64,000 bases of DNA, taken from Faecalibacterium sp. I4-1-79. GTDB taxonomy: Bacteria; Bacillota; Clostridia; Oscillospirales; Ruminococcaceae. Shown here one piece after another: positions 35,504 to 43,412 of this stretch. The stretch spans positions 1,860,001 through 1,924,000 of the forward strand of contig NZ_CP094467.1 in the NCBI RefSeq assembly GCF_023347235.1, written 5' to 3'. The position numbers and the translations under genes were made by a program. Numbering within the stretch: position 1 is the first letter of the stretch; each line of letters opens with the position of its first letter. The notes under the pieces were generated by a model. It ran no database searches and was not told where the DNA came from. It saw only the letters and a program-made list of their open reading frames with translations.

Positions 35504-35548
35504 TAAAAATAGAGACACCGGAGCGTCGGCTAAGGCTCCGGTGTCTCC
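35504..35548 (-). terminator. Terminator of the sugar transferase gene
   Basis: GAGACACCGGAGC pairs perfectly with GCTCCGGTGTCTC around a 10-base loop; T5 follows on the minus strand. Confidence 0.88.
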
Positions 35549-35558
35549 ATATAATAGA

Positions 35559-36167
35559 TCATTTTTCATCATGCAGAGTGCCGGTGCCGCCCTCCACCAC
35601 GCCGTCATGCTTGAGTACGGCGGTAATGGTGCCAAAGAAGCACTTCACATCCAGCCCAAAGCTAATATGCTCCACATACCAGCCATCCAGCTTTGCCTTT
35701 TCGGCAATTTCCAGCTCGTCCCGGCCATGGATCTGCGCCCAGCCGGTCAGCCCCGGGCGCACATCGTTCGCGCCGTATTTATCCCGCTCGGCCAGCAGGT
35801 CGTACTGGTTCCACAGCGCCGGGCGCGGGCCGATGACCGCCATATCCCCCACAAGGATATTCCACAGCTGGGGCAGCTCGTCCAGACTGGTCTTGCGCAA
35901 AAAGCGCCCCATGCGGGTGATATACTGCTCCGGGTCGTGCAGCAGATGGGTGGGCATATCGTGGGGGGTGTCGATGCGCATGGTGCGGAACTTGAGGATC
36001 TGGAAATGCCGCTTGCCGATGCCCACACGCTTCTGCCGGAAAAATACCGGCCCGGGCGAGTCCAGCTTGATGGCAACAGCCAGAAGCAGCAGCAGCCACG
36101 AAAGGCACAGAATGCCACAGGCTGACAGAATAATATCCAACAGTCGTTTGATCCGATTTCGATACAT
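35559..36167 (-). CDS. Bacterial sugar transferase (undecaprenyl-phosphate glycosyl-1-phosphate transferase)
   Basis: A 202-residue short member of the PglC/WcaJ superfamily: one N-terminal re-entrant membrane helix (about 10-33, LLDIILSACGILCL), then DSPGPVFFRQKRVGI, LKFRTMR, LRKTSLDELPQLWNIL and GPRPAL, ending with VRPGLTGWAQIHGRDEL. It would load the first sugar phosphate of a cell-surface polysaccharide onto the lipid carrier. No other polysaccharide gene is near, so the product cannot be named. Confidence 0.92.
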   Translation of the reverse strand: MYRNRIKRLLDIILSACGILCLSWLLLLLAVAIKLDSPGPVFFRQKRVGIGKRHFQILKFRTMRIDTPHDMPTHLLHDPEQYITRMGRFLRKTSLDELPQLWNILVGDMAVIGPRPALWNQYDLLAERDKYGANDVRPGLTGWAQIHGRDELEIAEKAKLDGWYVEHISFGLDVKCFFGTITAVLKHDGVVEGGTGTLHDEK

Positions 36168-36206
36168 GAATAGAACTTCCTCCGTTTTCTACGGGTGTAC
36201 TGCCTT

Positions 36207-36235
36207 ATTATAGCAGTATGGGCAGCATTTTTCAA
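36207..36235 (-). promoter_or_regulatory. Promoter of the sugar transferase gene
   Basis: Minus strand: -35 TTGAAA (36230-36235), 17-base spacer, -10 TATAAT (36207-36212), 40 bases before the ATG. Confidence 0.83.
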
Positions 36236-36297
36236 TTGCAGGCTGCGACCGGCGGGCGATATTTGCCGCTTTTGGAGAGAATAGGGCGCTTTACCTC

Positions 36298-36326
36298 TTG
36301 TTTTTTACCTAATATCGCGCTATAAT
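36298..36326 (+). promoter_or_regulatory. Promoter of the MATE transporter gene
   Basis: -35 TTGTTT (36298-36303), 17-base spacer, -10 TATAAT (36321-36326), 50 bases before the ATG. Confidence 0.78.
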
Positions 36327-36375
36327 AGGCAATTGCTATGTTCGCACAAAGCTTATTATAGGAGGTAGATAATTC

Positions 36376-37737
36376 ATGGCTACGACCAGCCGTTCCGCAG
36401 ACCTGACCAGCGGCCCCATGCTGCAAAAGATCATCTTGTTTTCCGTGCCGCTGGCGGCATCCAGTATTCTGCAATTGCTGTTCAACGCCGCCGACGTTGT
36501 GGTGGTGGGGCGCTTTGCAGGCAGCACAGCACTGGCCGCCGTTGGCTCCAACGGCGCGTTGATCAACCTGCTGGTCAACCTGTTCGTCGGGCTTTCGCTG
36601 GGTGCCAACGTGGTGGCAGCCCGGTGCTTTGGCGCCCGGGACGAAAAGGGCGTGCAGGATACGGTGCACACCGCCGTAGCGCTGGGCTTAGTCAGCGGCG
36701 TACTGCTGGCGGTGGTGGGCTTTTGCGCCGCGCGCGGCCTGCTGGAGCTGATGAGCTGCCCGGAGGACGTGATCGGCCTTTCCACCCTGTACCTGAAGAT
36801 CTATTTTATCGGCATGCCCATGACCATGCTGTACAACTTCAGCAGTGCGCTGCTGCGGGCCGTGGGCGACACCAAACGCCCACTGTACTGTCTGGCCGCT
36901 GCCGGTGCCATCAACGTGGTGCTGAATCTGGTCTTTGTCATCGGCTTTTCCATGAGCGTGGCAGGCGTGGCACTGGCCACCATCATCAGCCAGACCGTGT
37001 CCGCGCTGCTGGTGACCGGAATGCTCGTCCGGGAGGAGGGCGCACTGCGGCTGGATCTGCGGCGGCTGGCCTTCCACGCCGGAACGCTGAAGCAGATTTT
37101 GCTCATCGGTCTGCCCGCCGGGCTGCAGAGCACGGTGTTCAGTCTTTCCAACGTGGTCATCCAGTCCTCCATCAACTCCTTCGGCTCCATGGTGGTGGCG
37201 GGCAACTCCGCCTCCTCCAATCTGGAGGGCTTTGTGTACACTGCCATGAACGCCTTTGCACAGGCCGCTGTCACCTTTACCAGCCAGAACATCGGCGCGC
37301 GCAAGTACCACAACCTTGACCGGGTGATCCGCAACTGCCTGCTGTGTGCGGTGGTCACCGGCCTTGTGCTGGGCGGCGGCGCAGCGCTGGCAGGACATCA
37401 GCTGCTGCGCTTCTATTCCTCGGACGCAGCGGTCATTGCCACCGGTGCCGAGCGGCTGCGCCTGATCTGCGGCTTTTACCTGCTATGCGGCATTATGGAC
37501 GTGCTGGCCAGCAGCCTGCGCGGGCTGGGCTACAGCATATTGCCCATGGTGGTAAGCCTTATCGGCGTGTGTGCGCTGCGGCTGGTTTGGATCGCAACGA
37601 TTTTCCAGCTGAACCGTACCCCCTTTATGCTGTACATCAGCTACCCCATCAGCTGGGCGCTGACCGCGCTGGTGCACCTGACCTGCCTGCTGGTGGTGCG
37701 GCGTAAGCTGCGCCAGAAGCAGCCGCAGACGATATAA
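36376..37737 (+). CDS. MATE-family efflux transporter
   Basis: A 453-residue protein with twelve hydrophobic spans and the internal duplication of MATE exporters: the first half begins ILFSVPLAASSILQLLFNAADVVVVGRF and the second ILLIGLPAGLQSTVFSLSNVVIQSSI. It probably exports cationic compounds or drugs by Na+ or H+ antiport; substrate unknown. AGGAGG precedes the ATG by about eight bases. Single-gene unit with its own promoter and terminator. Confidence 0.92.
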   Translation: MATTSRSADLTSGPMLQKIILFSVPLAASSILQLLFNAADVVVVGRFAGSTALAAVGSNGALINLLVNLFVGLSLGANVVAARCFGARDEKGVQDTVHTAVALGLVSGVLLAVVGFCAARGLLELMSCPEDVIGLSTLYLKIYFIGMPMTMLYNFSSALLRAVGDTKRPLYCLAAAGAINVVLNLVFVIGFSMSVAGVALATIISQTVSALLVTGMLVREEGALRLDLRRLAFHAGTLKQILLIGLPAGLQSTVFSLSNVVIQSSINSFGSMVVAGNSASSNLEGFVYTAMNAFAQAAVTFTSQNIGARKYHNLDRVIRNCLLCAVVTGLVLGGGAALAGHQLLRFYSSDAAVIATGAERLRLICGFYLLCGIMDVLASSLRGLGYSILPMVVSLIGVCALRLVWIATIFQLNRTPFMLYISYPISWALTALVHLTCLLVVRRKLRQKQPQTI

Positions 37738-37750
37738 ATCCTTTTTGCAT

Positions 37751-37796
37751 AAAAGCAATGCCGGGTAGGCCAAAAGGTCTGTCCGGCATTGCTTTT
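37751..37796. terminator. Bidirectional terminator between MATE and ZIP genes
   Basis: AAAAGCAATGCCGG pairs with CCGGCATTGCTTTT across an interior loop, with runs of A and T at the flanks. Confidence 0.85.
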
Positions 37797-37802
37797 ACTA
37801 TA

Positions 37803-38549
37803 TCATAGGGCCACATCCAGTGCCATCATCAGGGCAAAGCCCAGCACGATGCTGATGACACCGGCCACTTCATCCGGTTCCACCGCCTCAGGGATCATCT
37901 CCTGTGCGGTCACACACACCATACAGCCCGCTGCGGCGCTCATGAGCCATGGCAGCGCTGCGCCTACCCACTCGGCCAGCACAAAGGCCAGCACTGCGCC
38001 CAAGGGCTCCACCAGCCCGGAGGCCGCACCGGCGGCAAAGGACTGCCCCCGGGTGCGCCCGCTCTGGGTCAGCGGCAGACTGACCGCCGCACCCTCCGGG
38101 ATATTCTGCAAGCCGATGCCGAGGCTCAGCGCCAGCGCGCCGCTTACGGCATCCGCGTCCCCGTGCAGCGCCAGCGCCGCAGCCAGCCCCACCACCATGC
38201 CCTCCGGCAGGTTGTGCAGGGTGACCGCCAGCACCATGCGCCCGCAATGCCCGGGGCCGCCCGCAAGCAGCTGCCCGGCGGCGTCCTCCAGCCGCAAAAG
38301 CCCCACAGCGCCTAAAATAAGCCCCAGCGCCGGGGGCACCCACGCTGCCCTGCCCTGCGACCGGGCAATGGCCGGCAGCAGCAGGCTCCACACGCTGGCC
38401 GCCAGCATGATGCCCGCCGCCATACCGCACAAGATGCGCCGGGTAGCCGGTCTTGCCTGCCTGCGCAGCAAAAACACCCCTGCTGCTCCCAGCGCGGTAC
38501 ACGCCGCCGGGAACAGCCAGATCCCAAGTGTGAAAACGATCCGGTTCAA
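37803..38549 (-). CDS. ZIP-family metal transporter
   Basis: A 248-residue membrane protein with about eight spans. The metal site motifs are LAVTLHNLPEGMVVGLAA (HNxPEG, near residue 115) and LGIGLQNIPEGAAVSLPL (NxPEG, near residue 150). It probably imports Zn2+ or related divalent cations. The start is a TTG at 38549 with AAGGGGGA seven bases ahead; the more upstream Met lacks a ribosome binding site. A 54-residue acidic protein gene lies just upstream on the same strand. Confidence 0.88.
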   Translation of the reverse strand: MNRIVFTLGIWLFPAACTALGAAGVFLLRRQARPATRRILCGMAAGIMLAASVWSLLLPAIARSQGRAAWVPPALGLILGAVGLLRLEDAAGQLLAGGPGHCGRMVLAVTLHNLPEGMVVGLAAALALHGDADAVSGALALSLGIGLQNIPEGAAVSLPLTQSGRTRGQSFAAGAASGLVEPLGAVLAFVLAEWVGAALPWLMSAAAGCMVCVTAQEMIPEAVEPDEVAGVISIVLGFALMMALDVAL

Positions 38550-38602
38550 GCCGCATTCCCCCTTTGCCCGTTGTATGCACAAACGGGTAAAAAGGTGCGG
38601 AC

Positions 38603-38767
38603 TCAGAAATCGTCCTCAGTGCTGTCGCAGCTGTCTGCATCGCAGTCCGCGTCATCTGACGCAAAGCTGTCGGTGCTGTCCGTGCTGAAATTGTGCTCGA
38701 ATGCGGTCATGTACTGGGCATAGCCCTCGTCACCGGTGCCAAAGTAGCCAAAATCAAAATCTTTCAT
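38603..38767 (-). CDS. Small acidic Asp/Ser-rich protein, 54 aa, unknown
   Basis: Starts MKDFDFGYFGTGDEGYAQY and ends SCDSTEDDF. Over a quarter of residues are Asp or Glu; there are two Cys (C42, C47) in a DxDCDxDSCDS stretch. A very good ribosome binding site (GGAGG, eight bases before ATG) precedes it, and the ZIP metal transporter gene starts 53 bases downstream on the same strand, so the two may be co-transcribed. No signal peptide or membrane span. The Asp/Ser/Cys-rich tail could bind metal or be modified; no family recognised. Confidence 0.7.
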   Translation of the reverse strand: MKDFDFGYFGTGDEGYAQYMTAFEHNFSTDSTDSFASDDADCDADSCDSTEDDF

Positions 38768-39133
38768 CGTAGTATCCTCCACAAATGTTCTTGTCGTTCA
38801 GCCTTCCGGGGGATGTCCGTCCCCTGCTGTACCTCTATTATCTACATTTACAGTCCAATAAAAAGGATTTTATTAGCATTTTTTCAATTATTTCTATTAT
38901 TGTGCTTCTCACCCGGCGGTACAGGCTCTATCCCACGCTTTATTTTTACCAAAAAGTCTTTGACATCTGGCGAAAGTTTATGACAACTATGCAGATTCTT
39001 TACACGAATTATAACTTTCGGCCAAAATCCTCTTGATTTTTTTTCAAAAACGGACTAGAATATAGCATCGCAGTGAGGTGTTACCGAAAGCCCGCTGCTA
39101 AACATTTACAAGAAGACTAAGGAGATCATTGAT
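38768..39133. other. Gene-free AT-rich interval
   Basis: 366 bases between divergent small genes. It contains the promoter of the lipoprotein gene, and a GGGGA-CGGACA-TCCCC hairpin in the leader of the acidic protein gene (about 38802-38817). I see no gene. Confidence 0.65.
39033..39061 (+). promoter_or_regulatory. Promoter of the Ala/Ser/Glu lipoprotein gene
   Basis: -35 TTGATT (39033-39038), 17-base spacer, -10 TAGAAT (39056-39061); about 70 bases of leader follow. Confidence 0.78.
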
Positions 39134-39397
39134 ATGAAACTCAAGAATATTTGCATCGCTGTTGTTGCTCTGGCTCTGGCTGCTGGCATGACCGCCTGCG
39201 GTGGTACTTCTACCGCTTCTGCTTCCTCCACCTCTGAGGCTGCTTCCGCAAGCACCGCTGTTTCCGAGGCTGCTTCTTCTGAGGCTGCTTCCAGCGAGGC
39301 CGCTTCCTCTGAGGCTGCATCTTCCGAGGCTGCTTCCTCTGAGGCCGCTGTCAGCGAGGCTGCTTCTTCTGAGGCTGCTTCCACCACTGCCGCCTAA
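39134..39397 (+). CDS. Low-complexity lipoprotein with EAASS repeats
   Basis: An 87-residue protein: lipoprotein signal (MKLKNICIAVVALALAAGMTAC, lipobox AGMTAC-like with Cys at residue 22), then only Gly, Thr, Ser, Ala, Val and Glu. The pattern Ser-Ser-Glu-Ala-Ala repeats about ten times from residue 34 to the end, encoded by near-identical 12-15 base DNA units (39235-39385). After lipid attachment it would be a short, negatively charged, extended surface chain; no globular domain. It has its own promoter, AAGGAG ribosome site and terminator. Confidence 0.85.
   Translation: MKLKNICIAVVALALAAGMTACGGTSTASASSTSEAASASTAVSEAASSEAASSEAASSEAASSEAASSEAAVSEAASSEAASTTAA
39235..39385 (+). repeat. Tandem coding repeat (GAGGCTGCTTCYTCT units)
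   Basis: Degenerate tandem units of 12 and 15 bases encoding SEAA(S) within the lipoprotein gene. Confidence 0.8.
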
Positions 39398-39430
39398 GTT
39401 TAACGCGCACAGCGTACATAACAGGATAGC

Positions 39431-39470
39431 AAAAGGCCGCTGCACATTGATTTCGTGCAGCGGCCTTTTT
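39431..39470 (+). terminator. Terminator of the lipoprotein gene
   Basis: AAAAGGCCGCTGCAC pairs with GTGCAGCGGCCTTTT around a 9-base loop, then T. Confidence 0.9.
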
Positions 39471-39544
39471 GGTTGCGCAGAAAGATTTTAAATGCCCTCC
39501 GCGTGCGCTATGGGCATAACCAGCGGAATGATTTTTTCTTTTTC

Positions 39545-39585
39545 GGGATACCGGGGCGTCCGTGGACGCCCCGGTATCCCATTTT
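39545..39585. repeat. Perfect 17-bp palindrome (terminator-like)
   Basis: GGGATACCGGGGCGTCC and its exact complement separated by GT, followed by ATTTTAT on the plus side and preceded by TTTTTC. Shares its core with the terminator at 11757-11806. Confidence 0.75.
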
Positions 39586-39655
39586 ATGAAAAAAGACCGC
39601 CGCACAAAGCCATGTACAGCAGTCTCCTTACGTTTGAGAAGTAAGCTTCCCAGTA

Positions 39656-40189
39656 TCATTTTTCAAGAATCGCGCGGATCTGGGCAAGGTCGGCAGCAAA
39701 GGTGATATTCCGCTGCCGCGCCGAGGTGGAAAGCCCCATGGCGATCATCTGCTGCAAAAGCTGGTGCAGGGGCTGATAGTAGCCATTCAAATCGTAGAGG
39801 ATGCAGGGTGCGTCCAGCTGCCTCAGAGACAGCTTGCTAATGACCTCGGTGATCTCCTCCAGCGTGCCGGTGCCGCCGGGAAACGCGATAAAAGCATCTC
39901 CCAGCTCGATCATTTTGGTCTTGCGGGCGGGCATATCCTCGGTCACGATCAACTCGGTCAGGCCCTCGTGCTGCAGCTCTGCGTCCAGAAAGCATTTGGG
40001 CTCTACGCCGGTCACCCTGCCGCCTGCGGCCAGCACACTGTCGGCTAAAATGCCCATCAGGCCGCTTTTGCTGCCGCCGTACACCAGCGCGTTGCCGCTT
40101 TCGCCGATCCAGCGCCCCAGCTGCTGCACAGCCTGTGGCAGTGCAGGGTCGGTGCCAAGGTTTGCGCCCAGATACACGGTAATGTTCAT
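39656..40189 (-). CDS. LOG-family protein (nucleoside 5'-monophosphate phosphoribohydrolase)
   Basis: A 177-residue Rossmann protein with GGSKSGLMG (near residue 40) and the defining PGGTGTLEEITE motif (near residue 97), plus RKTKMIELGDAF. Family members split cytokinin-like or other nucleoside monophosphates to base and ribose 5-phosphate; lysine decarboxylase is an old misname. The start at 40189 is MNITVYLGAN; a GGATACTGCAA region precedes it. Neighbours do not indicate a specific substrate. Confidence 0.87.
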   Translation of the reverse strand: MNITVYLGANLGTDPALPQAVQQLGRWIGESGNALVYGGSKSGLMGILADSVLAAGGRVTGVEPKCFLDAELQHEGLTELIVTEDMPARKTKMIELGDAFIAFPGGTGTLEEITEVISKLSLRQLDAPCILYDLNGYYQPLHQLLQQMIAMGLSTSARQRNITFAADLAQIRAILEK

Positions 40190-40211
40190 TGCAGTATCCT
40201 TTCTTGCCGGG

Positions 40212-40784
40212 TCAGATGCTCCACAGCACCGCACCCAGCACCGCAGAAAGCAGGATCATCCCGATGGGGGACGGCGCTTTCTGCGTTTTCTTTTTATAGG
40301 CAAAATGTAAAATGCCCAGCAGGGCAAACACCGCCAGCGCACGCACATCCGGGGCAAAGCCGCCGGAAACAGTGGTAAAGCCACCCAGCGTGGAAAGCCC
40401 CATGGTGCAGGCGGTGGCTAAGATCATAGCCACCACGCAGGGGCGCACCCCAGCCAGAAAGGCGTTGACCCCGGCATACTTCATCAGGCTGTGCAGCGCC
40501 GCCGCGATGAGCAGAATGATGACAAAGGAGGGCAGCACCACCCCCACCGTTGCCGCAAGGGAGCCTGCCAGCCCCGCCTGCGAAGCGCCGATAAAGGTAG
40601 CCATGTTCACCGCCAGCGGACCGGGGGTGGACTCTGACACCGCGATAAAGCTGAGAAATTCGCTCTCGGTCAGCCAGCCGTGCCCCAGCACCGTTTCCCG
40701 CACCAGCGAGATCATGCCGTAGCCGCCGCCAAAGGACACCGCACCGATGACAAGGAAGTTCCAGAACAGCTCTAGCAGGATCAT
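40212..40784 (-). CDS. Chromate transporter, half-size (CHR family), copy 2
   Basis: A 190-residue membrane protein of the short CHR family. FGGGYGMISLVRETV near the N-terminus and SESTPGPLAVNMATFIG near residue 58 are the family motifs. Short-chain CHR proteins work as heteropairs, and here a second half gene lies directly upstream with a four-base overlap. Native substrate in anaerobes is unclear; sulphate or organic anions are possible. Confidence 0.9.
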   Translation of the reverse strand: MILLELFWNFLVIGAVSFGGGYGMISLVRETVLGHGWLTESEFLSFIAVSESTPGPLAVNMATFIGASQAGLAGSLAATVGVVLPSFVIILLIAAALHSLMKYAGVNAFLAGVRPCVVAMILATACTMGLSTLGGFTTVSGGFAPDVRALAVFALLGILHFAYKKKTQKAPSPIGMILLSAVLGAVLWSI

Positions 40785-41356
40785 TTTGTACCGCCTTTCT
40801 TCCCCTGCCCTACCGCGTAGGTCAGCACCCCGGCTGCGCCGCAAAACAGGATGCAGCAGATGGAGGAAAACTTTACCGCCAGCACAGAGCAGCCCACCAT
40901 GGCCGCCAGCACCACCGCCACCACTGCCGTGTTGAAGGGGGTGCGCTGCAGATTTTTGAGCATCTTGACCCCCGCGGATAGGATCAGGTAGATGACGCAG
41001 GCCTGTATGCCTTTAAAGGCATTCGCTACCACTGTCAGCTGCAAAAAACGGTCAAAAAACAGCGAAATAAGGTAAATGACTGCAAAGGACGGCAGGCACA
41101 CCGCCAAGGTGGAGGCCGCCGCACCGGCTACCCCTGCCAGCTTATAGCCGATGTAGGTGGCGCTGTTTACCGCCACAGGGCCGGGGGTGGACTCGGCAAT
41201 GGCGACCATATCCAGAAACTCCTCCCGGGTGAGCCAGCGTTTTTCCTCCACAAATTCGTGCTCCAGCAGCGCCACCATGGCGTAGCCGCCGCCAAAGGTA
41301 AAGGCACCGATCTTAAAAAAGGTGCAAAAAAGTTCCTTGGTCTTGGACATAGGCAT
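40781..41356 (-). CDS. Chromate transporter, half-size (CHR family), copy 1
   Basis: A 191-residue partner of the following gene. FGGGYAMVALLEHEFV and AESTPGPVAVNSATYIG are the counterpart motifs. Start at 41356 follows GGAGGAAAA; a second ATG six bases later is possible. Both halves are intact and overlap, so a heterodimer is expected. Confidence 0.9.
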   Translation of the reverse strand: MPMSKTKELFCTFFKIGAFTFGGGYAMVALLEHEFVEEKRWLTREEFLDMVAIAESTPGPVAVNSATYIGYKLAGVAGAAASTLAVCLPSFAVIYLISLFFDRFLQLTVVANAFKGIQACVIYLILSAGVKMLKNLQRTPFNTAVVAVVLAAMVGCSVLAVKFSSICCILFCGAAGVLTYAVGQGKKGGTK

Positions 41357-41371
41357 TTTTCCTCCGGGCAC

Positions 41372-42109
41372 TTACTGTTTGACCGGCTCCAGTTCCAGAT
41401 AGCACTCGAAAGCCGTTTTGTCCGCGCGCTTGGCAATAAAGTACCAGCCATCATCCGAAGGCGTGTAGAACACCTCCACCTGCTGCCCCATGGGGACTTC
41501 GCGGTGATAGTTGATGGAAGCGAACTTCACAACATGATCGCGCATGATCTCCAGCGGCAGCGCGTCACAGACGATGTCCAGATAAAAAGCGTTGTTGATG
41601 TGGTAGTGCAAATCGCACTGGGAGTAGCGCGCCGTAAACAGGCCGGCGCTGGTCAGACTGTCCCGGCGCTTATGCAGCAAAAGGGGCAGCTCCTCTTCCA
41701 CCGTCTCGTTCCAGTATCCCTCTACCGTCCAGCCTGGCTGGCGCAGGATGTGCCCATTCTCAAGGCTGGACATGATCCAGCGGCTGTCCACCATGGCTAC
41801 TTCCTGCCCGGCTTCGTCCGTAAGGGTGGTGACGCGCTTGATAGAGCCGCGAATGCTCTTCTCTGAGCGGGAGCAAAGGGTCAAAGTCTCGCCACGGCGG
41901 GGCACGCGGCTGAACCGCAGCGCCTGCTTGCCCACCAGAAACGCTACGCCGTGATCCTCAAAGAACTTATCGTCCATGCCAAAGTGGCGGGCGTGCATGG
42001 TGGAGATCTGCTCCACATAGCGCAGCAAGGCGCTGGCCTTGAGCAGGCTGTGGCAGTCTGCATCGGCATTTTCTACCACGGCGGTGCCTTCATAATAAAA
42101 CGGTTCCAT
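41372..42109 (-). CDS. Acyl-ACP thioesterase (FatA/FatB type)
   Basis: A 245-residue double hot-dog protein. The catalytic segment SQCDLHYHINNAFYLD (Asp, Asn and His near residue 170) and the N-terminal LLKASALLRYVEQISTMHARHFG are typical of bacterial acyl-ACP thioesterases, which release free fatty acids from ACP. GGAGGGAAAGACT precedes the ATG. It lies upstream of the chromate transporter pair on the same strand, 15 bases apart. Confidence 0.88.
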   Translation of the reverse strand: MEPFYYEGTAVVENADADCHSLLKASALLRYVEQISTMHARHFGMDDKFFEDHGVAFLVGKQALRFSRVPRRGETLTLCSRSEKSIRGSIKRVTTLTDEAGQEVAMVDSRWIMSSLENGHILRQPGWTVEGYWNETVEEELPLLLHKRRDSLTSAGLFTARYSQCDLHYHINNAFYLDIVCDALPLEIMRDHVVKFASINYHREVPMGQQVEVFYTPSDDGWYFIAKRADKTAFECYLELEPVKQ

Positions 42110-42126
42110 AGTCTTTCCCTCCTATC

Positions 42127-42166
42127 GGAAAAAGGCCGCCGCACCACGTCCGGGACGGCAGCCTTG
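42127..42166 (-). terminator. Terminator of the pot operon
   Basis: AAGGC(T)GCCG...CGGC(G)GCCTT hairpin followed by T5 on the minus strand, just after potD. Confidence 0.75.
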
Positions 42167-42176
42167 GTTGAAACGA

Positions 42177-43412
42177 TCAATACTGATTGCGGGTCTTTCT
42201 GCGCACTTTGCGCCAGATATTAAAGCAGGCAAGTGCCAGCATAGCCAGCAGCAGCAGCAAAAACAGGTAGCTGCCGCCGCCCTCGTCGTAGCTCTTCATC
42301 TCGCTCCACTTCAGATCCAGCTCGCTGTTCACCTCGTCGCTCAGGGCAGTGAACACCTTCTCGCGGGCGGCGTCCTCCTCAGGCGGATAGGCGATCTCGC
42401 TGGTTTTCAGATCCTCGTCCAGTACCTCCCATACATCGTGCATGGGGGTGGTGTAGCCGATATACTCGCTGTTGGCCTTGCCGATGTCGGTCTCGCACAT
42501 GAAGTTGATGAACATCTCGGCGGCTTCCTTGTGCTCGCTGGCAGCGGGCACAGCCATGCAGTCCACCGAAAGCACACTGCCCTCCTCCGGGAACACCCAA
42601 GCCAAGTCCGGGTTATCATCGATCATGGTAATGGCATCGCCGGAGTAGTACACGCCGATGGCAGCCTCGCCGCCGATCATCTTATCAAAGATCTCGTCCA
42701 TGACGTAGGCCTGCACCAGCGGCTTCTGTGCCTTGAGCTCCTCTACCACCTCGTCTACCTCTTCCGGTGTGGCAGGGTTGATGCTGTGGCCGCTCTTGAA
42801 CGCAGCGATAGCGTAGGCATCGCGGCTGTTGTTGAACATCAGAATGTTGCCCGCATACTGTTCGTCCCACAGGTCTGCCCAACAGGTGGGGGCTTCGTCT
42901 ACCATGGTAGTGTTGTAGATGATGCCGGTGGTGCACAGCATATAGGGCACAGTGTAGGCGTTCTGCGGGTCGTAATCCGGGTTGCGGTAGCCTGCATCGA
43001 TCTTTTGGAAATTGGGGATATTGTCGTAGTCAAGGGGTGCAAGCATCCCCTCGTTGATCATCTTTGCCACCATGTAGTCGGAGGGGATGATCACATCGTA
43101 GTTGGCTGCGCCGGACTTGAGCTTGGCGTACAGGGACTCGTTGGAGTCGAAGGTAGTGTAGTTCACCTTGATGCCGGTCAGCTTTTCAAAGGCGGCCACC
43201 ACGTCCACACTGTCATCCGAGCCATTGGAGATGTACTCGCCCCAGTTGTAGACGTTCAGGGTGACGTTCTGCCCCTTGAAGCGGGTCCAGTCGTAAGTAT
43301 CCGACACCGAGACGTCCTCGGTGACCTCGATGGTACCGGCGGCAAACACCGGCAGTGCGGCGCACAGCGCCACGGCCAGCGTCAGCAGCAATGCAACAAT
43401 GCGTTTCATCAT
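42177..43412 (-). CDS. potD: Spermidine/putrescine-binding protein PotD with C-terminal membrane anchor
   Basis: A 411-residue extracytoplasmic solute-binding protein. Residues 1-25 form a Sec signal with a likely cleavage after VFA; there is no lipobox. The binding domain begins LNVYNWGEYIS and includes VIIPSDYMVAKMI and the polyamine-site acidic residues. The last 31 residues form one membrane span (about 382-400, SYLFLLLLLAMLALACF) and a basic tail (RKVRRKTRNQY). So it is held by a C-terminal helix instead of a lipid, an unusual design. ATG overlaps the potC stop. Confidence 0.93.
   Translation of the reverse strand: MMKRIVALLLTLAVALCAALPVFAAGTIEVTEDVSVSDTYDWTRFKGQNVTLNVYNWGEYISNGSDDSVDVVAAFEKLTGIKVNYTTFDSNESLYAKLKSGAANYDVIIPSDYMVAKMINEGMLAPLDYDNIPNFQKIDAGYRNPDYDPQNAYTVPYMLCTTGIIYNTTMVDEAPTCWADLWDEQYAGNILMFNNSRDAYAIAAFKSGHSINPATPEEVDEVVEELKAQKPLVQAYVMDEIFDKMIGGEAAIGVYYSGDAITMIDDNPDLAWVFPEEGSVLSVDCMAVPAASEHKEAAEMFINFMCETDIGKANSEYIGYTTPMHDVWEVLDEDLKTSEIAYPPEEDAAREKVFTALSDEVNSELDLKWSEMKSYDEGGGSYLFLLLLLAMLALACFNIWRKVRRKTRNQY

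Noticed and set aside
39235-39385. CRISPR-like array
   Set aside because: The repeats are 12-15 bases, contiguous, in frame and coding; there are no spacers or cas genes.
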